From: Tetrastigma voinierianum
Lineage: Eukaryota > Streptophyta > Magnoliopsida > Vitales > Vitaceae
NCBI GenBank assembly: GCA_016808115.1
Contig: JAEQBH010007414.1
Location: 62,001-126,000 of the forward strand
DNA length: 64,000 bases
Direction: 5' to 3'
Shown here: positions 47,061-59,900 of the stretch, in pieces
Numbering within the stretch: the first letter of the stretch is position 1
Layout of the letters: each line of letters starts with the position of its first letter
Notes under the pieces: model-generated
What the model was told of the DNA's origin: nothing
Databases searched by the model: none
The model's input: only the letters and a program-made list of their open reading frames with translations
Position numbers and translations under genes: made by a program

Positions 47061-48573
47061 ATCGCTATTTTAATTTGGTACCAAAAAGAAGTGCATCGAA
47101 ATTAGGGCTCAACTTCATAACCCTATAGAAAACGTGAAGTCGCATCAACAACGCAGCCTTTGCCACCCAGCAGATCCGGCGGCCGGGCGCCTCGTATTTT
47201 AATTTTCTTTCTTTTCTTTCTTCGTTTTTTTTATTTTTATTTTGTATTAGTTTGCATTTCATTCAAATTCGATCCGAACGCTCACTGCTAAAGCTTGCCG
47301 TAATGCGCATTCATATTTCTTCAAATTACTGCTCGTCGTTGAATTCCATACCAATTCTGTCTGGGGCTGCCGATTTGATACCGCTTTGATTAGTGCCAAT
47401 GTATGGGTAATTAAAGATTTAGATTCCCAGCTCATTGAACGACGCTATCAGTTTAAAAATTATCTTCCGCATAAATTTATTCTGGTCATGAACTATAGTT
47501 CGTAAAAGCCACGGCCGGTCTTGTGTATTTTCTCAGTTATCGATCCCAATGTCGTCTCACACCCCAGAATAGAATCTGGCTTCAAGCTCATCAAAGAGGT
47601 CTCACTCGAGTGACACAGAAGGAATTCCCCGAGAGTAATGAACAATTTCGAAAGGCATGAACCCAACAATGGTGATCTAATGTGTCAGGTAATAAATCGA
47701 TAAATCTCTTCTCACTTGGGAGACAAGAAACGAGGGAGCAATTTATCAATTTAGGCACACAAAGAGTTCACCTCGATTCGATTAGTAAATCCAATCCCGT
47801 GTTAGCAGAGATCTAATCAAGGAAAGGATGAGTCAGTTTCTAATTTTGAGAAGAGGTCTCATAGTGTAGATCTGCAATGACTATATCTTAGAGCTCGCAT
47901 TTGATACCATGCTGTGGGTATGAAGTATTGAAAAGAAAAATACCTGCACAAGGCAACCTGCATTAAAAGTAGTTATTTAACACTGCCTTCTAGGAGAAAC
48001 AAAGGAGGTTTAGATAATGAATTGTGGGGTTCGAGAGATCCAAATACACTATTATATTCCTCGACTTGGTTTTAACCAGGTCTCATAAGCAAAAGATCGC
48101 AGATGGCCGGAATTGATGTTTCTCACAAGAGTACTCTTTCTAATGTTCCTTTGCGTAGGAACTGCTTCATTTTAATTTGTTATTTTGTAGTTTCAATATT
48201 CAATTCATTTATTATTAATTGATTTTTCTTAGGTTTTATTATTTTAAGTTGTCAAAGTAATTCCAATTGTCTATCGTAGTCCAAATAGTGTAGATTTTGG
48301 AGTAGCTCAGGTAGTTGATTGAGAATTCTGAGACTTATGGGATCATATCTTGACTTAAATCCAATTTACTACTTGTTCGACTTGTGCACTTGCAGCATAA
48401 CGGATCAAAACTAGCCTCCAAGAACAATTTACTCCGAATTGAAAACAATCTTTGAACTAATCAAATAGCTAAGATATATACTTCACAACAAGTTTTATAT
48501 GCCTGTCGGATTAGACAATAGTCTTTTGGGAATAGTGTTATAAATTTGTACATGTCTTTTGGTCCGGTCAACA

Positions 48574-48839
48574 ATGCTGAATTGCTAAATATCATGAAGG
48601 AGAAGGAGAAAGAAATGGAAAATAGCATGCTAAGAAAGATCGATGGGTTCAAACACGTATACAAGGAACTGTTCAAAGAGTTTGAGAAGATAATGAAAGA
48701 GAGAGATCAGCAGCTTGAAATTGATGATGAGTATAGAAAGAAAACATGGGTTGGTATGGACTTAATCAACTGTAATTTATCAAAGCCGCTTGAATGTATC
48801 TCTAAGAAGGAAATACTAACTGGTTGGGAGGCAAGATAA
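48574..48839 (+). pseudogene. E3 extra ORF, 3' part after the solo LTR
   Basis: It continues the frame cut at 42283: after the duplicated ATGCT comes a charged coiled-coil-like segment (IMKEKEKEMENSML, then FKEFEKIMKERDQQLE) and a stop at 48839. Sequence before the solo LTR is of the same charged type (KEELKRQEEKIMGRIQ). Removing the LTR and one ATGCT would rejoin one ORF. The matching C-terminal region in E2 is 12476-12670. Confidence 0.72.
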
Positions 48840-50730
48840 TTTTATTCGTAAGTAAAGGCAAATAAGTAATGAAACATCTCGTAAGGGGCAAAGCTGGAAA
48901 TAAAATTCCCAAGTTTGATCCTAAGAAGGAAGCGCTTTGATGTAGACCCTCCAAACATAATACCTAAAAGGGCATACAAGAAAAGAAAGGGAAACTAAAT
49001 GTTTTAGCATGTTATAGATATATACATTCCCAAAAATTTTAATGGAAGCTGATTTGGTTCATTTTACATGTCCTTTGTTTGATTGACTTCTCATTTTATA
49101 AGTATTCTATTTGCTTAATTAGATAGTTTCTCATTTGAAGAATAAAATTTGATTGTGAATAAATTCTCAAGTGATTTACTAAATTGATTGCTTCCATGAT
49201 CTCTGAATCTCGTTGCTTTGCGGTCATTTTATTTTCTCGTTTAGGAATTTCAATAAATAATTCTCGTTCTTTTCAAGAAATGTAAATTTGGAAAGAATCG
49301 TATTCAAGAATTGAAATCGAAATTATATATCTACCGTTTTGTTTAAATTCACTTTAGTTGCAAAGATTGGAAAATTGGTTATCATGATGGAACAAAATAC
49401 TGCTGAAATAATGTAAGTAAACAATCAATAATATAAGTCTGAAGAATAATTTGGGAAAAAAAATAATACACTTAGGTCAACAAAACTATTGAAACTTTAA
49501 CAGGAATTAGGAATATCTTCTGGGAGATTTAGGATTGAGAATCCATAGTCCTAGAACTTGTTTGAATATTGATTGAGGCGAAATCCTAGGTGAAAACAGC
49601 CAACAAGAAATGATAGAGGCCATCTTTGGAAGCTTGAGCTTTTCTAAACCTACCCTCAAAATATGCTTAATCATATTCTCTAGTTCCTTGATTTGCCAAA
49701 TAGTCTTTATTTCTTCGATAAACATCACTTGAAACTGAATTCTTCCTTGCAATAAACCTACAGAAAAGAGCCCAAATTATCCAGTTTCCAGTTCAGAAAG
49801 AGTTTAGTATAAAGAAAGAAACAAGTTTGGGGGAACAATATTTCCAAATTTTGACAATGAAGAGTTGAAGAAGTAAAGAAGCATAAGTTAGTGAAATAAG
49901 GAATAAGTTTTGTCTTGTGGCCTATTTCCCTTGAACAATTAAGCTCGTAGGGGTGTTTTAACACCTAGCACCCTAATGCCAACTGGTATGGGAGTTCCTA
50001 GCCCAAAGTTCTCTAAGAGTAATAGAAAGCCTAAGAAGACAAAACATTACACTATTTCAAATCTTAGAAAAATAAAAGCAAAGGAGTTAAAGAACAAAGG
50101 AATCTGCCTGAATCAAGTACAAATGGAAATTGAAATTCCATGAAAAGAATTCAAAAAGATTAATCAAAGTAAGATTGAGTGAGAATCGAAAAGAAGAACA
50201 AAGAAGAAAAAGGGTGAAAGTTGGAGGCAACAAGTGTAGAGAAAAGATGGAAACTGGGTAATTTACAACCTAAATTTTTCCTTATCTACCCAATTACCTA
50301 AGCCCAACATTACAAGCCTGAAAGACCTCATTGATTTTGAATGTTGAATTTACTCATTAGCGGAGATCAATATGAAAACAAGCCTATGGACTTCAAAATA
50401 GTCTAAGAAAACAATCTTAAGATTAACTAAATTCACATGAAGATGAAAAGGATTGAGGACCCGCATTACCACACACAGAGAACAAGACTTGTAAAATAAA
50501 CTCGTTTAAATACATTAGTTTATCAAGAATTTTGTGATAAAAGAGCCAAGTCCGGTTCTTGCATCAAACCCTAAATTTAAAATAATATTGGCATCTCTTA
50601 ATTCCGCATCGGTTGCGGAATGAGAAAGACTGTGGTATGAATCAGAAAAATGTCCTTAAAAATTTTCTAAGCTTATTTGTTTGAGGACAAACAATTCTTT
50701 CTTTCTTTGCTTGGGGACAAGCAAAATTTT
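48840..50730 (+). other. E3 3' non-coding region
   Basis: There is no coding sequence; the short ORFs lack motifs. It shares blocks with E2's 3' region (around 49960-50020 and 50360) and ends with TGTTTGAGGACAAACAAT, GCTTGGGGACAAGCAAA and the polypurine tract. The two GAGGACAAAC/GGGGACAAGC phrases are also recognisable in E2 (minus strand, about 10330-10370). Confidence 0.7.
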
Positions 50731-50745
50731 AAGTTTGGGGGAATT
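50731..50745 (+). other. E3 polypurine tract
   Basis: AAGTTTGGGGGAATT lies directly before the 3' LTR start TGATGAG. It would prime plus-strand DNA synthesis. Confidence 0.85.
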
Positions 50746-53114
50746 TGATGAGTCTAAAAACTCATTGGATTTTTAATCCATTTTTCTGAGTTTATTATGA
50801 GAATAATGTTGAATTGTTTGTAGAAAAATGATAAATTGACTCAAATTCCAAATTGCATGAAAATACAGCAGAAAATCAAATTTTAGCAAAAATAAGAAGA
50901 AAACAGCCTGCAGTAGAATTGAGGTCGCGATACCATTTTGATGTCACGACACCAAAAGGAGATAAATGATGTCGTGACATAACTCTGAGGTCACGACAAG
51001 GATCTGTCTATGAAGCCATAAGAGAGGACTTTGCAAGTAAAAGAAGTCGCAACTAGTTTTTAATTGAAGGTTCAAATTGAAGTCGCGACATGCTATATAG
51101 GTCGCGACATGAAAACAGGAACTGAAGTCTTGACAAGAAAAATGATGTCGCGACCACTCATTCAGGTTGCAACCTAAAGAAGAGCTGAGAAGAAGAAAAG
51201 GATGTCGCGACATCATTTTGATGTCGCGACCTAGAAAATAGTTGGAAAGAAAGAAATCAGTTTGGTAAACGCATCGAGGTCGCAACTCGAAGAAAAAGAA
51301 ATGGCAAGAAATGCAGGTCGCACATAACCAATGAGGTCGCCACGCAAAACCGAAGTTATGAAGACAATGATGTCGCGAACATAAATCGAGGTCGCCGACA
51401 TCAACACCGGAGGAACACCGAACAAATGAGGTCGCTGACATCATTTTGATGTGCGACTACCAATTAAGGTCGTTTGAAAGACAAACACAAGGTAAACTTG
51501 AAAGGAAGAGGTCGCGAATCGGGAGCAATGAGCCATTAAGAGATTCATGTCGCACATCAACTCGAGGTCGCGACATAAAACAAAGGCCGGGCTTTTTCTT
51601 TGATTTTCAATCTGAGTATTTTTTGGGGATTCGGCCCAGTTTCTTTTTCTTTTACAAAGTATAAATAGAGAGCTTTCGAATAGTAAAGTAGTTTTCTCCT
51701 TTTCACTACCCAAAGAAAGGAAAAGAAAGAGGAATTCAGTATTATAGAGTAGATTTTTATTTTTTTAGTTTTATTTTCTGGTTTTGAATCTGCAAATTGT
51801 GCAGAGACAAGTAGAGCTGGATTGTTAGTTTTTTATTTTTCTTCAGATACTGCGTGAAATTTATGAACAGAGCTAAATTGGAATCTATTTCTTCCCGCTT
51901 TATTGCAATTATTGTGATATGCGTGATCGCCTTCCATTTCTTTAATTCGCAATGCGCGCAATCGTGAGGCAAACAATCGATTTGATTTACATTTAGTTGC
52001 GCCTTCTTGCACAATTTACTGAGAATTAATTTTTGTCTGCTTTACTTAATCGGTGTCGCTTTCTTAATGGATAGTTTCAATCATAGTACCTAGTACCCGT
52101 TGAGGGAATGTATCTTAATGATATCCGTGGATGCCCTCGAGTGACACGAGACAGAGATTCTCGAGAGTTGAGAGCATTCTTTTTCTCGGGCTATGTTCGA
52201 CTACCATTGGGATTTAACCGCTAAGCTCGAGTTCATTTTGATAAATCCCCATTCGCTCATAATTGAAGTCAGAGGGTGTATTTAATAACATAAATAATCG
52301 GGAGAGTTCACCTTAATCTACAAAATGCTCCAATCCCCGTGTCAGCTAGGATCTAATCAAGGGAAAGGGATAAGCCTATAGATCCAAGGATGAGCCTACT
52401 CACTTATAGTAGAAGTTTTGCGAAAACTCGAGAAGGTAGAAGCAAAAGTTCATTGCCAACAGAAACGGGTATGAAGTAATCGAAAGAAAATACCCAGATC
52501 TTAAAAGAGAATGTGGAATACGTGTAGTTGGTTTGATCTTATCTTAGAGAAGCAAGGATATTAAATCGCAAAGGAGAAATCCAATTCCAATACTAGTACA
52601 TCTCGATAAAAATAAGATCCATACAAAGAACAAAGTAAATCTGATATGGCTGGAATTGACTGTTCCATTGTATTTCATTGATAGTTTTCGTTTCTCACAG
52701 TAAACTGATTCAATCCATTCTTTATGTACAATTTATTTTTAGTCATTTACTTTTGTTTTAGTTTAATTTGAGAATATTCAATAGTATAGATTTTAATTTT
52801 TGTAGTTTTGATAAACTTAACTATGAGTTCCCGAGTCCAAATAAGATGAAATTTCAAAAATATCGGTAGTCGACTGCAATTCGCTATCAATCTCTGTGGG
52901 AATGATACCTGGACTTACATTCAGATTTACTAATTGTATGACCTGTGCACTTGCAGTGCCATAGACTGAACCCTTGTTTTTAATCTTGAACCTTAAGAGA
53001 AAATTTATTTTAGCAAGCCAAATTATCCAGAGTGACATGTGTATAAGAGAATTGTAAGGCTCTTGTAGCTGTGTTATTTTGAGGGGTTTTAGTCTATATA
53101 GAAAAAGGCGAACA
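50746..53114 (+). repeat. E3 3' LTR
   Basis: It is 2369 bases long and the direct repeat of 34614-36996, with the same TG start and GGCGAACA end. The palindrome array is at about 50920-51580 and the TATA box at 51660-51667. Indels relative to the 5' LTR cluster in patches (for example 51240-51560), more like sequence error than uniform ageing. Confidence 0.96.
51660..51667 (+). promoter_or_regulatory. TATA box of the E3 3' LTR
   Basis: TATAAATA lies in AAAGTATAAATAGAGAGC, matching the 5' LTR copy. Confidence 0.75.
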
Positions 53115-53119
53115 CTCTT
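53115..53119. repeat. Target-site duplication of E3, right copy (CTCTT)
   Basis: It is identical to 34609-34613. The unoccupied form of this site is seen once in E5 at 59294-59298 (GGCTCTTCCCAATAATAGG). Confidence 0.95.
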
Positions 53120-54068
53120 CCCAATAATATGAATGGATCTTTTCCAAGAAATACTTCCTATCCTGTTCTTTCCAATCAGATGGGACTTCTCCTGTTGCGA
53201 GGAAATTGGCAATGTGAGCATACCAGGGAGCTTTTTCTAACTGCATTAAAGATTCTTCAGGAAAATCATCATAGACAATGTGAGCATACCAGGGATCTTT
53301 TCCAATGAGTGTCATGGGCTATTGTTAATCTAGAAAGATGGTCTGCCACAACATTCTCTACCCCTTTTTTATCCTTAATTTGCAAGTTAAACTCTTAAAG
53401 CAGAAGAACCCATCGGATAAGTCTTGCCTTATCATTTTGCTTGGTTAGGAGATATTTCAAAGAGGAATGATCTGTAAAAATGACTATATCAGACCCAACC
53501 AAGTATGCTCGGAATTTGTCTAAAGGAGATGCACTAAATAACTCTTTCTCTCAGAGGCATAATTCCTTTGTTCTTCATTCAAGGTTTTGCTTGCATAATA
53601 GACTACATGAGGTTTTCCATTTTCTCTTTGGCTAAGAACTGCTCCAATAGCAAGATCACTTGCATCACACATCACCTCAAAAGGCAACTGCCAATTGGGA
53701 TGGGACTTCAGCTCTTCAAAGCTCTCCTGACATTCTTTTTCCCAAACAAATCGAATCTTTCTCAGCGCCTTATAAAGGGGTTTCTTAGCAATCTTCGAAA
53801 AGTCCTTGATGAATCTTCAGAGAAGCCTCGTGATGGCCGAGGAATTGCCTAATTGTTTTTGGCATTTGTCGAGACGCACTTGGAAATAAGTTCAATTTTT
53901 CCTTGTCAACTTCTATTCCCTCACGGAAATACCACGCCCCAAAGATAATCCTCGTTCACCATAAAATGGCATTTCTCCCAGCTTAAGCACTGTGTTCTTT
54001 CTAATGCACCTTGCAGATAACTTCAAGATTAGTCGCATTCCTCAAAATCACCTCCAGATAATAAGATG
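53115..54068 (-). pseudogene. H pre-integrase, RNase H and C-terminal RT
   Basis: On the minus strand 53094-53315 shows PWYAHIANFLATGEVPSDWK then YFLEKIHSYYWEE, the segment between RNase H and the integrase zinc finger; its continuation is at 34613. Further along the minus strand, 53340-53720 holds the RNase H domain and 53720-54068 the RT thumb region, in changing frames. An altered copy of the first segment repeats next to itself (53115-53219 and 53221-53310 share CATACCAGGGA-CTTTT), a small local duplication. E5 starts at 54069 before the RT catalytic motif is reached. Confidence 0.85.
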
Positions 54069-54939
54069 TGATTCAGCCACAAAGAGGGTCGAGCTAAAAT
54101 CAACAAAATTTATATACACCTAAGTTCCTACTACTACCGTAGTCAAGCTACTGCAGTATAGTGGTCTAGGGTCGAACACGGGGATGGGTTTCATCCTAGG
54201 AATGATTTGCATAAGTGCACGAAGGTAAGACTTTCTATTTGGACTTTTTGGATTTTTGTTTAAAACAAGGTGATGAGTTTGGAAAATCGATTAACTCGTA
54301 AAAATCGAAATGAAGTGTGAAAAGTTAACGTTGAAGATTTAGGTCACTAACTTGGTAACTTAGGGCAAACAAGGTCCCTGCTCTTATCCTCAAGTATGAC
54401 AAGCAACCTATAGTCCAAGCTTACAACCGGATCTATGTTTAACTAGCAAACCTCACCCTAAAATCAACTCCTATTTGAGTTAACTACGTATAACATGCAT
54501 CTATCGCCTCTTTCGTACTTGAAACCCTAACATTAAATATCATCTCAGAGGCTCGTGAAAGACCATCTAATGAACCACAAGGCATCTAGCACAAGTATGC
54601 ACTGTATCCCGGCTACGGTAAGTATTGGCCAAATTAATAACATTCAATGCTATTCAACCATATTTTGAGAAGATAGGCCATAAACATCCAGACTGTGAGC
54701 TTTTAATACAAGAGGACAACCCCGCATATGCCCCACTCACCAAGCTAGCCCTTTCTCTCAAAGAAAAGAGGCCGCATCTCTGAGTTGTCATCCTCAAGAG
54801 GTAAGCTCAAAACAAGAAAATAAGGAAAAGTGAGGAGAGAGGAAGAGAGAAAGCAAACCCTAACTAAACTACGACAAAATAAAGTTACCAAAAATTGCTA
54901 CCTCAATTTCTTGCTTAGGGTTACAAAATGGGAGGGGGC

Positions 54940-54946
54940 TTATATA
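54940..54946 (-). promoter_or_regulatory. TATA box of the E5 LTR
   Basis: The plus strand reads TTATATA in GGGGGCTTATATAGGCC, that is TATATAA on the minus strand, the same core as in E4 and H. Confidence 0.7.
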
Positions 54947-55079
54947 GGCCACCCAATGTATGGTAGTATCACCACAAAGCCTAACAATTTGGCTAATTTA
55001 GGACAAGAGAGTAATACACCAAAATTGAAGTCGGTTGCATTAATTACAAAGTACGATAAGGCAAAGAATTTCATGCAGG

Positions 55080-55300
55080 CTCAAAATTTCGCTTAGCTAG
55101 CTAAAATTTAGCTAGGCAAAGGGTGATTGGGCGATAGCTTAAATTTCGCTAGCTTAGCGAATTTATGTGAGTAGCAAATGCAAAATTTCGCTTAGGAACA
55201 AAGGTTTCAGCGAAATCTTCGGTGCTCCAGCGAAAATCGGGTAATTTCGCTAAGATTGCAAATTTTCATATATTAATAAATTTTCGCAATCTTAGCGAAA
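55080..55300. repeat. TTTCGCTTAG/TAGCGAAAT short-palindrome zone in the E5 LTR
   Basis: Repeats of AATTTCGCT(TA)AGC and TTAGCGAAAT occur, with TTAGCTAGCTAA as a perfect palindrome. It is upstream of the TATA box on the minus strand, in the same place as the H zone at 31465-31690, but with a changed core (CTTAG instead of CTATNATAG). Confidence 0.7.
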
Positions 55301-55625
55301 TTCCGGGATTTGGCCGGGACCATCACTGCATTGCTTCCCGTGTTTCACGCATCGCATTTCATCACGTTGCCTTCATTCTTTCTTTTGATTTTTTATTCTG
55401 TTTGATGGTCGACAATTGAGTTCAATCTTCATGATTCATCATATGTCTTTGATATTGAACTCCCAAAGCACGCAAAACCCGCAAAACAACCAAAAATAAC
55501 TCTAAACGGCATAAGTGATACTAAGAAGACTTGAATACTCAATTGGCATAAATGACATGATTAGCGCGCAAAAGCACTCAAAACCTATCTAATATAGTAT
55601 TCAAAATAAGACTGGGTACTAATCA

Positions 55626-56860
55626 CACTCTAACCGAAACGCTAAGTAGTCCCTTAGCAATGCAAAAACTAAAAGTAGATATATGCAGTGATTTTCATAA
55701 AGTTTATGATTCAAAAAGGTGTATGTACATATAAACATTGTCCTTAAACTCAAAAATGGACACCAAGTTTGAAAACCGACATGAAAGAGCCAAAACCATA
55801 CAAGAACAAATTTTTTAGGTCAATATTGATTCCATGATTCTCAACTTGAATTTCCACCTAAGTCTAATGGTTCCATATAACCAGATTACTACAAATTGCA
55901 AAATTTGTCCCCCCCAACCTAGCACTGGTCATGGCCTTAAGTCGCTGAACAACCTAGATAAGGATAGTTACGACTTCTTTCTTTATTCAACTATATTGTA
56001 GGTGCAATGCTTAAAATCCGACTTCACTCAAAGTCCGTAACGGGGGTCCACCGATGACTCCCAACTGGTCGGGAGGTCAGGGCATCATCCAAAAGGATCA
56101 CGACCACAAACTCTACAAAGCTTTACCCCCGACTCTCGAATGACTTCGAAAAATCACCTACAAATCTGCAACTCACCATCTACCCATGTAATCGAACACT
56201 AAATCGATGACTCCCCAACCACCAGTTTAGGCAGTTTCAAAGGCTTTCAGCCATACACCCCCACCGTGCTCTAGTTTCAAGGCAAACTACGACTTATTTT
56301 TCTTTTTCTTCTTTTCTTTTCTTTTCTTTTGCTTTTTCTTTCTTTTCCTTTTGAAGACAAATTGGTCTTCATGTGGGTAACACAAACTCATCTTAGGTTG
56401 CCAACATGCTTAAGGCCATATGCAAAGTTTAAAGAAGTAAAACAAATCTACGTACTTCTATTGAAATAATCAGATGCAAAGGTGTGAATTAAAGAGGCGG
56501 AGAAATTTTCAAGTTGAGCACTGAACTTCACTGACCAAAATTGTTTCAAGCATGGAATTTGTTCTAACATGGGCGATTAAACAGGGATTCTATTCTCCAA
56601 CAAAAGGCAATCCAATTGTCCAATTTGAAGCAATTCAATTGTTCAATTGAAAAGAAAACCATTACCCAATATGGAAATACAAAAAGATTTCACACCAGAT
56701 AAGCATGGGGCATACTTACTCGCAATCTTACTGTTACCGCCACAAAAAGAAATAAATCATTAAGCTCTAATCGATATCACCATTTTTAAAACACACGATG
56801 CTTAAATAACTAAAAATGAGAACAAATGTCACTGGAATCATAAAGAGCTACCCGAAATTT
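55626..56860 (-). other. E5 3' non-coding region
   Basis: No coding sequence. It has the same features as H at 32016-33410, including CGGGGGTCCACCGATGACTC (56041 on), a second GATGACTCC copy (about 56206) and a TTTTCTTTTC-rich tract at 56290-56355. The polypurine tract next to the LTR is poorly preserved. Confidence 0.65.
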
Positions 56861-57557
56861 ACAAACGCTGGATTCGTGAGTGGTCCATCAGAGAATTCTT
56901 CCTTGATGACTCCTGCACCACATATGGTTTACCTCGTCCATTGACTTTGAATACCCCAAGCCATCACTTGGATCACGTAAGTCAACCGAATCCATTCGGG
57001 GTATGCTTGTCGACAATGAATGGACCCATCCATCGAGATTTGAGCTTGCCCGAAACAAATGGAGTTCGGGAGTCATATAAGAGACTTGGTCTCCTCCTGA
57101 AACTCTTCCCATTATCATTTGGTCATGCTATTTCTTTGATCTTTCTTTGCAATCTTGGTATTCAAGTAGGCATTATTCCGTATTTCTTCCAATTCATTAA
57201 GATCAAGAAATCTCTTCTCTCCGTACCTCCACTCAGTCCATGTTTAGCTTCTTGATCGCCACCATGCTTGTACTCAATCTCCACCGGAAGGTGATATGCC
57301 CTACCATAGACCAACCAATAAGGACATTCCTAAGATTGTCTTGAAAGGTTCTATAGGCCCAAGGCAACGAATCAAGAAGTTTGATGGGACCGCCTTTCCT
57401 CGTCGCAGACAACCACCTTCATCAAAAGATGGTCTAATTTCCCCGCTGGCGAGTTCCACCCGGCTACTTGTTTGAGGATGGTAAGGGGTAGCCACTTTGT
57501 GTTTCACACCATTTAGCCATGAGGTTTTCAAATGGTTGCTATGTATCGTAATCTCCC
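56860..57557 (-). pseudogene. E5 integrase C-terminal half and pol tail
   Basis: The minus strand shows KHKVATPYHPQT (57301-57570), the conserved end of the integrase core, then the GPY-type region and a final FKVNGRG-PYVVQE-like phrase near 56900-56960. It is separated from the N-terminal half by the solo LTR at 57558-58832. Frames change several times. Confidence 0.82.
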
Positions 57558-58832
57558 CGATTATGCCCAAAAAGTGCTATTTCGAACCCTATTTATTATA
57601 GGTTTATGCCAGTGTCTAATCATGCTAATTAAACCGATTTCCAAGCATTAAGGTCCTTTTACTATTCAATAGATCGCGATTTTGTGGCAAATTTTGCGCT
57701 TAAGAGCTAATTATACAAAATTGTTGAGTCAACCAAGCACTAAGAATTCAAGTCAAACTGGGCCATCGCATATCAAAGATCGTATGAAGAAGAGCAAAAT
57801 GTTAAGAAAACACTACATCGCAGAAAGCTTCTCCTACAGCATCGCTCCTGTACCAGCGATCGCTCCTCCGCCGCCTGCTCTCGCTTTCACGCTACACCCT
57901 GCTTTGCTTTTGCTTTTGGTTTTTTCCATTTTACCTCGTAATAACTTCCGATTTTGGTTTTTGTAGAACTTCTTACACCGAGCATCTATATAAGTCTCGC
58001 TTTGTACAAATCAAAAAATTTGACTCGTGATATAATAAGAAGCTGGAGGTGCAAGCTCTCAACTCCTTTTCCCTTTTCTTCCTTTCTTTCCATTTTTTCT
58101 GGGTCAAGCCAAACAATTCTCCGAGGATGACAACTCGAGGATGTTCGCCAGACCTCTTCCTCCTTCTTGAAGAGGACGGCTGCTATTAGGTGTGGAGGCA
58201 ACTCACCTGCCTCCGTTTTAAAGCACGATTTATGGTTGTTTGTGTTCTCGCTTCTCACTTAGGTTAAAATCTCTTAAGCATGCTCTCTTTAATGTGTATT
58301 CGCAAGTTTTCGGGTTCAATGGATACTCTCACTAGATCCATTGAGGCTCGCTAGTTGTCTCCGCTACATCGGAGTAGGGTTTTAGAGATGTGTTTTCACC
58401 GTTAGGACATTTATGCCCATTTTAAATGCTATGGCTTCAAAGGAAAATCATAGGGTTTAGTTTTAAAGCAATGAAGATCCGCTCGAAAATGACTATATGT
58501 CATCCTCCCCAACTCGAGGAAAAAATACTCGGGGACATGTGGTTACCTTAAAACCCTAACCCAGTGGCCTGAGACTTCAAGGAGTTCTTTTCTTATTTTT
58601 CTTAATTTAATTTTCAGTTTGCAACCCACCAACCCACTGTTTTTAATCAAACCTGAAAATCCAAATTTAATTCACTATTTTCGATTTACCTCAAATCATT
58701 CAGACGAAGAAAAACCCATCCGTGTTCGACCCTAGATTCCGCTATACTCGCAAAGAGTTTGACTACGGCAGTAGGAGGAACTTAGGGATACAAATTTTGT
58801 TGATTCCGATCACCCTACCGTGGCACGAATCA
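57558..58832 (+). mobile_element. Solo LTR of the E4/H/E5 family inserted in E5 integrase
   Basis: It begins CGATTATGCCCAAAAAGTGC (compare TGATTAGTACCCAAGAAGTGC in E4) and ends ATCACCCTACCGTGGCACGAATCA. It lies on the plus strand, opposite to E5, with integrase sequence on both sides. There is no PBS, gag or second LTR. The first base is C rather than T, and the target duplication is not exact (CTCCC left, CCCAT right), as expected with local errors. Confidence 0.82.
57987..57993 (+). promoter_or_regulatory. TATA box of the 57.6-kb solo LTR
   Basis: TATATAA lies in CATCTATATAAGTCTCG. Upstream, at 57820-57900, is a CATCGCTCC/GCGATCGCTCC phrase cluster in place of the TTCGCTAT zone. Confidence 0.65.
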
Positions 58833-59480
58833 CCCATCGCTAATAATGGCTTCTACCCCAAACCCGGAAAAGATATCGCTTTCAAGCATCGATACCAACC
58901 TTATGGTCATTGGGCTGGTCTTGCAGGGATCGCTTCAACCCATTTGAGACATAGTCCACTCTCACCAAAATGTACTATGACCATATGAGGTGGGGAAAGT
59001 CCCATAAAATCGAGCACCTAGCTACATCGAATAGTTCACCACCAAAATCGTTCAATGGCATCATATGACAGCGACAATTTTAGTTCGGGGCATCCGTCAC
59101 ATACACTACCATTTTGGTATGCTTCCTTGAACAATGAAGGCCAATAGAAACCCGGGCCGCAAAGACCTTCATTGTCGTCTTTGGGAAGCAAATGACCACC
59201 ACAAGCACTCTCATGGCAATGGTTTAAAATTCACTGCTCCCTCGTGTACATTTCCCCGATGATTTGATCTGCACAGTATTTGAATAGGAAAGGCTCTTCC
59301 CAATAATAGGAATGGATTTAGCAAAGAAATATTTCTCATCCTCGTCATTTCCACTCACCGATTTCTCCCGCAGTGAGAAAATTGGCAATGTGAGATACTG
59401 TGGAGCCTTCTCCAACTCCGCATTAGTGGATTCTTCAGAAATTCATCATTAATAGGTGGACTGGGTGGAGGTCGTGGGCT
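58833..59480 (-). pseudogene. E5 integrase N-terminal half and pre-integrase segment
   Basis: Minus-strand phrases include MMPLND, an altered LFDV-WGIDF-like block, YILV-VDYVSN (58833-59080) and, before them, HIANFL and KYFFAKSIPI (59224-59415). This is the same order as in H. At 59294-59298 the sequence GGCTCTTCCCAATAATAGG shows what the H target site looked like before E3 inserted. Confidence 0.82.
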
Positions 59481-59900
59481 ATAGTTAACCTTGACAGATG
59501 ATCTCACACCACATTTTCCACCCCTTTCTTATCTTTTAATTTGCAAAGCTTGAACTCAAGCAACAAACCCAACGATGAGTCTGCCAGATTTTGTTTGGTT
59601 AGAGATATTTCAGCGTAATGATCCGTAAAATGACTATATCAACCCCAACCAAGTATGCTCGAAATTTATCTAAGGCATATACCACCGCTACAATTCTTTC
59701 TCCTCAGAGCGGTATAATCCCTCCGCTTCATTCAAATTTTCACAGATAATACACCACATGAGGTTTCCTATCTTCTTTTGGCCAAGTACTCGCTCCTATA
59801 GCAAGATCACTCGTGATCACACATCACTCAAATCCAGAATCGCCAATTAGGTGCTCGAACTATCAGCAAAGAGTCAAATGAAATTTCGCCTTCAAAACTC
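59480..59900 (-). pseudogene. E5 RNase H domain
   Basis: Read on the minus strand, it ends with a VENVV-DHLSRL phrase (about 59500) and contains phrases matching AKYA, TDHY and CGVLSV in the order expected. It aligns base for base over long runs with H 53340-53720, for example TGACTATATCA...CCAACCAAGTATGCTCG on the plus strand. It is broken by frameshifts. Confidence 0.78.

Larger units (their letters stand above)
54069..55625 (-). repeat. E5 3' LTR
   Basis: It is 1557 bases long, TGATTCAGCC...GTACTAATCA on the plus strand, so TGATTAG...TGAATCA on the element strand. It matches the E4 and H LTRs and the partial 5' LTR at 63643-64000. Confidence 0.92.
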
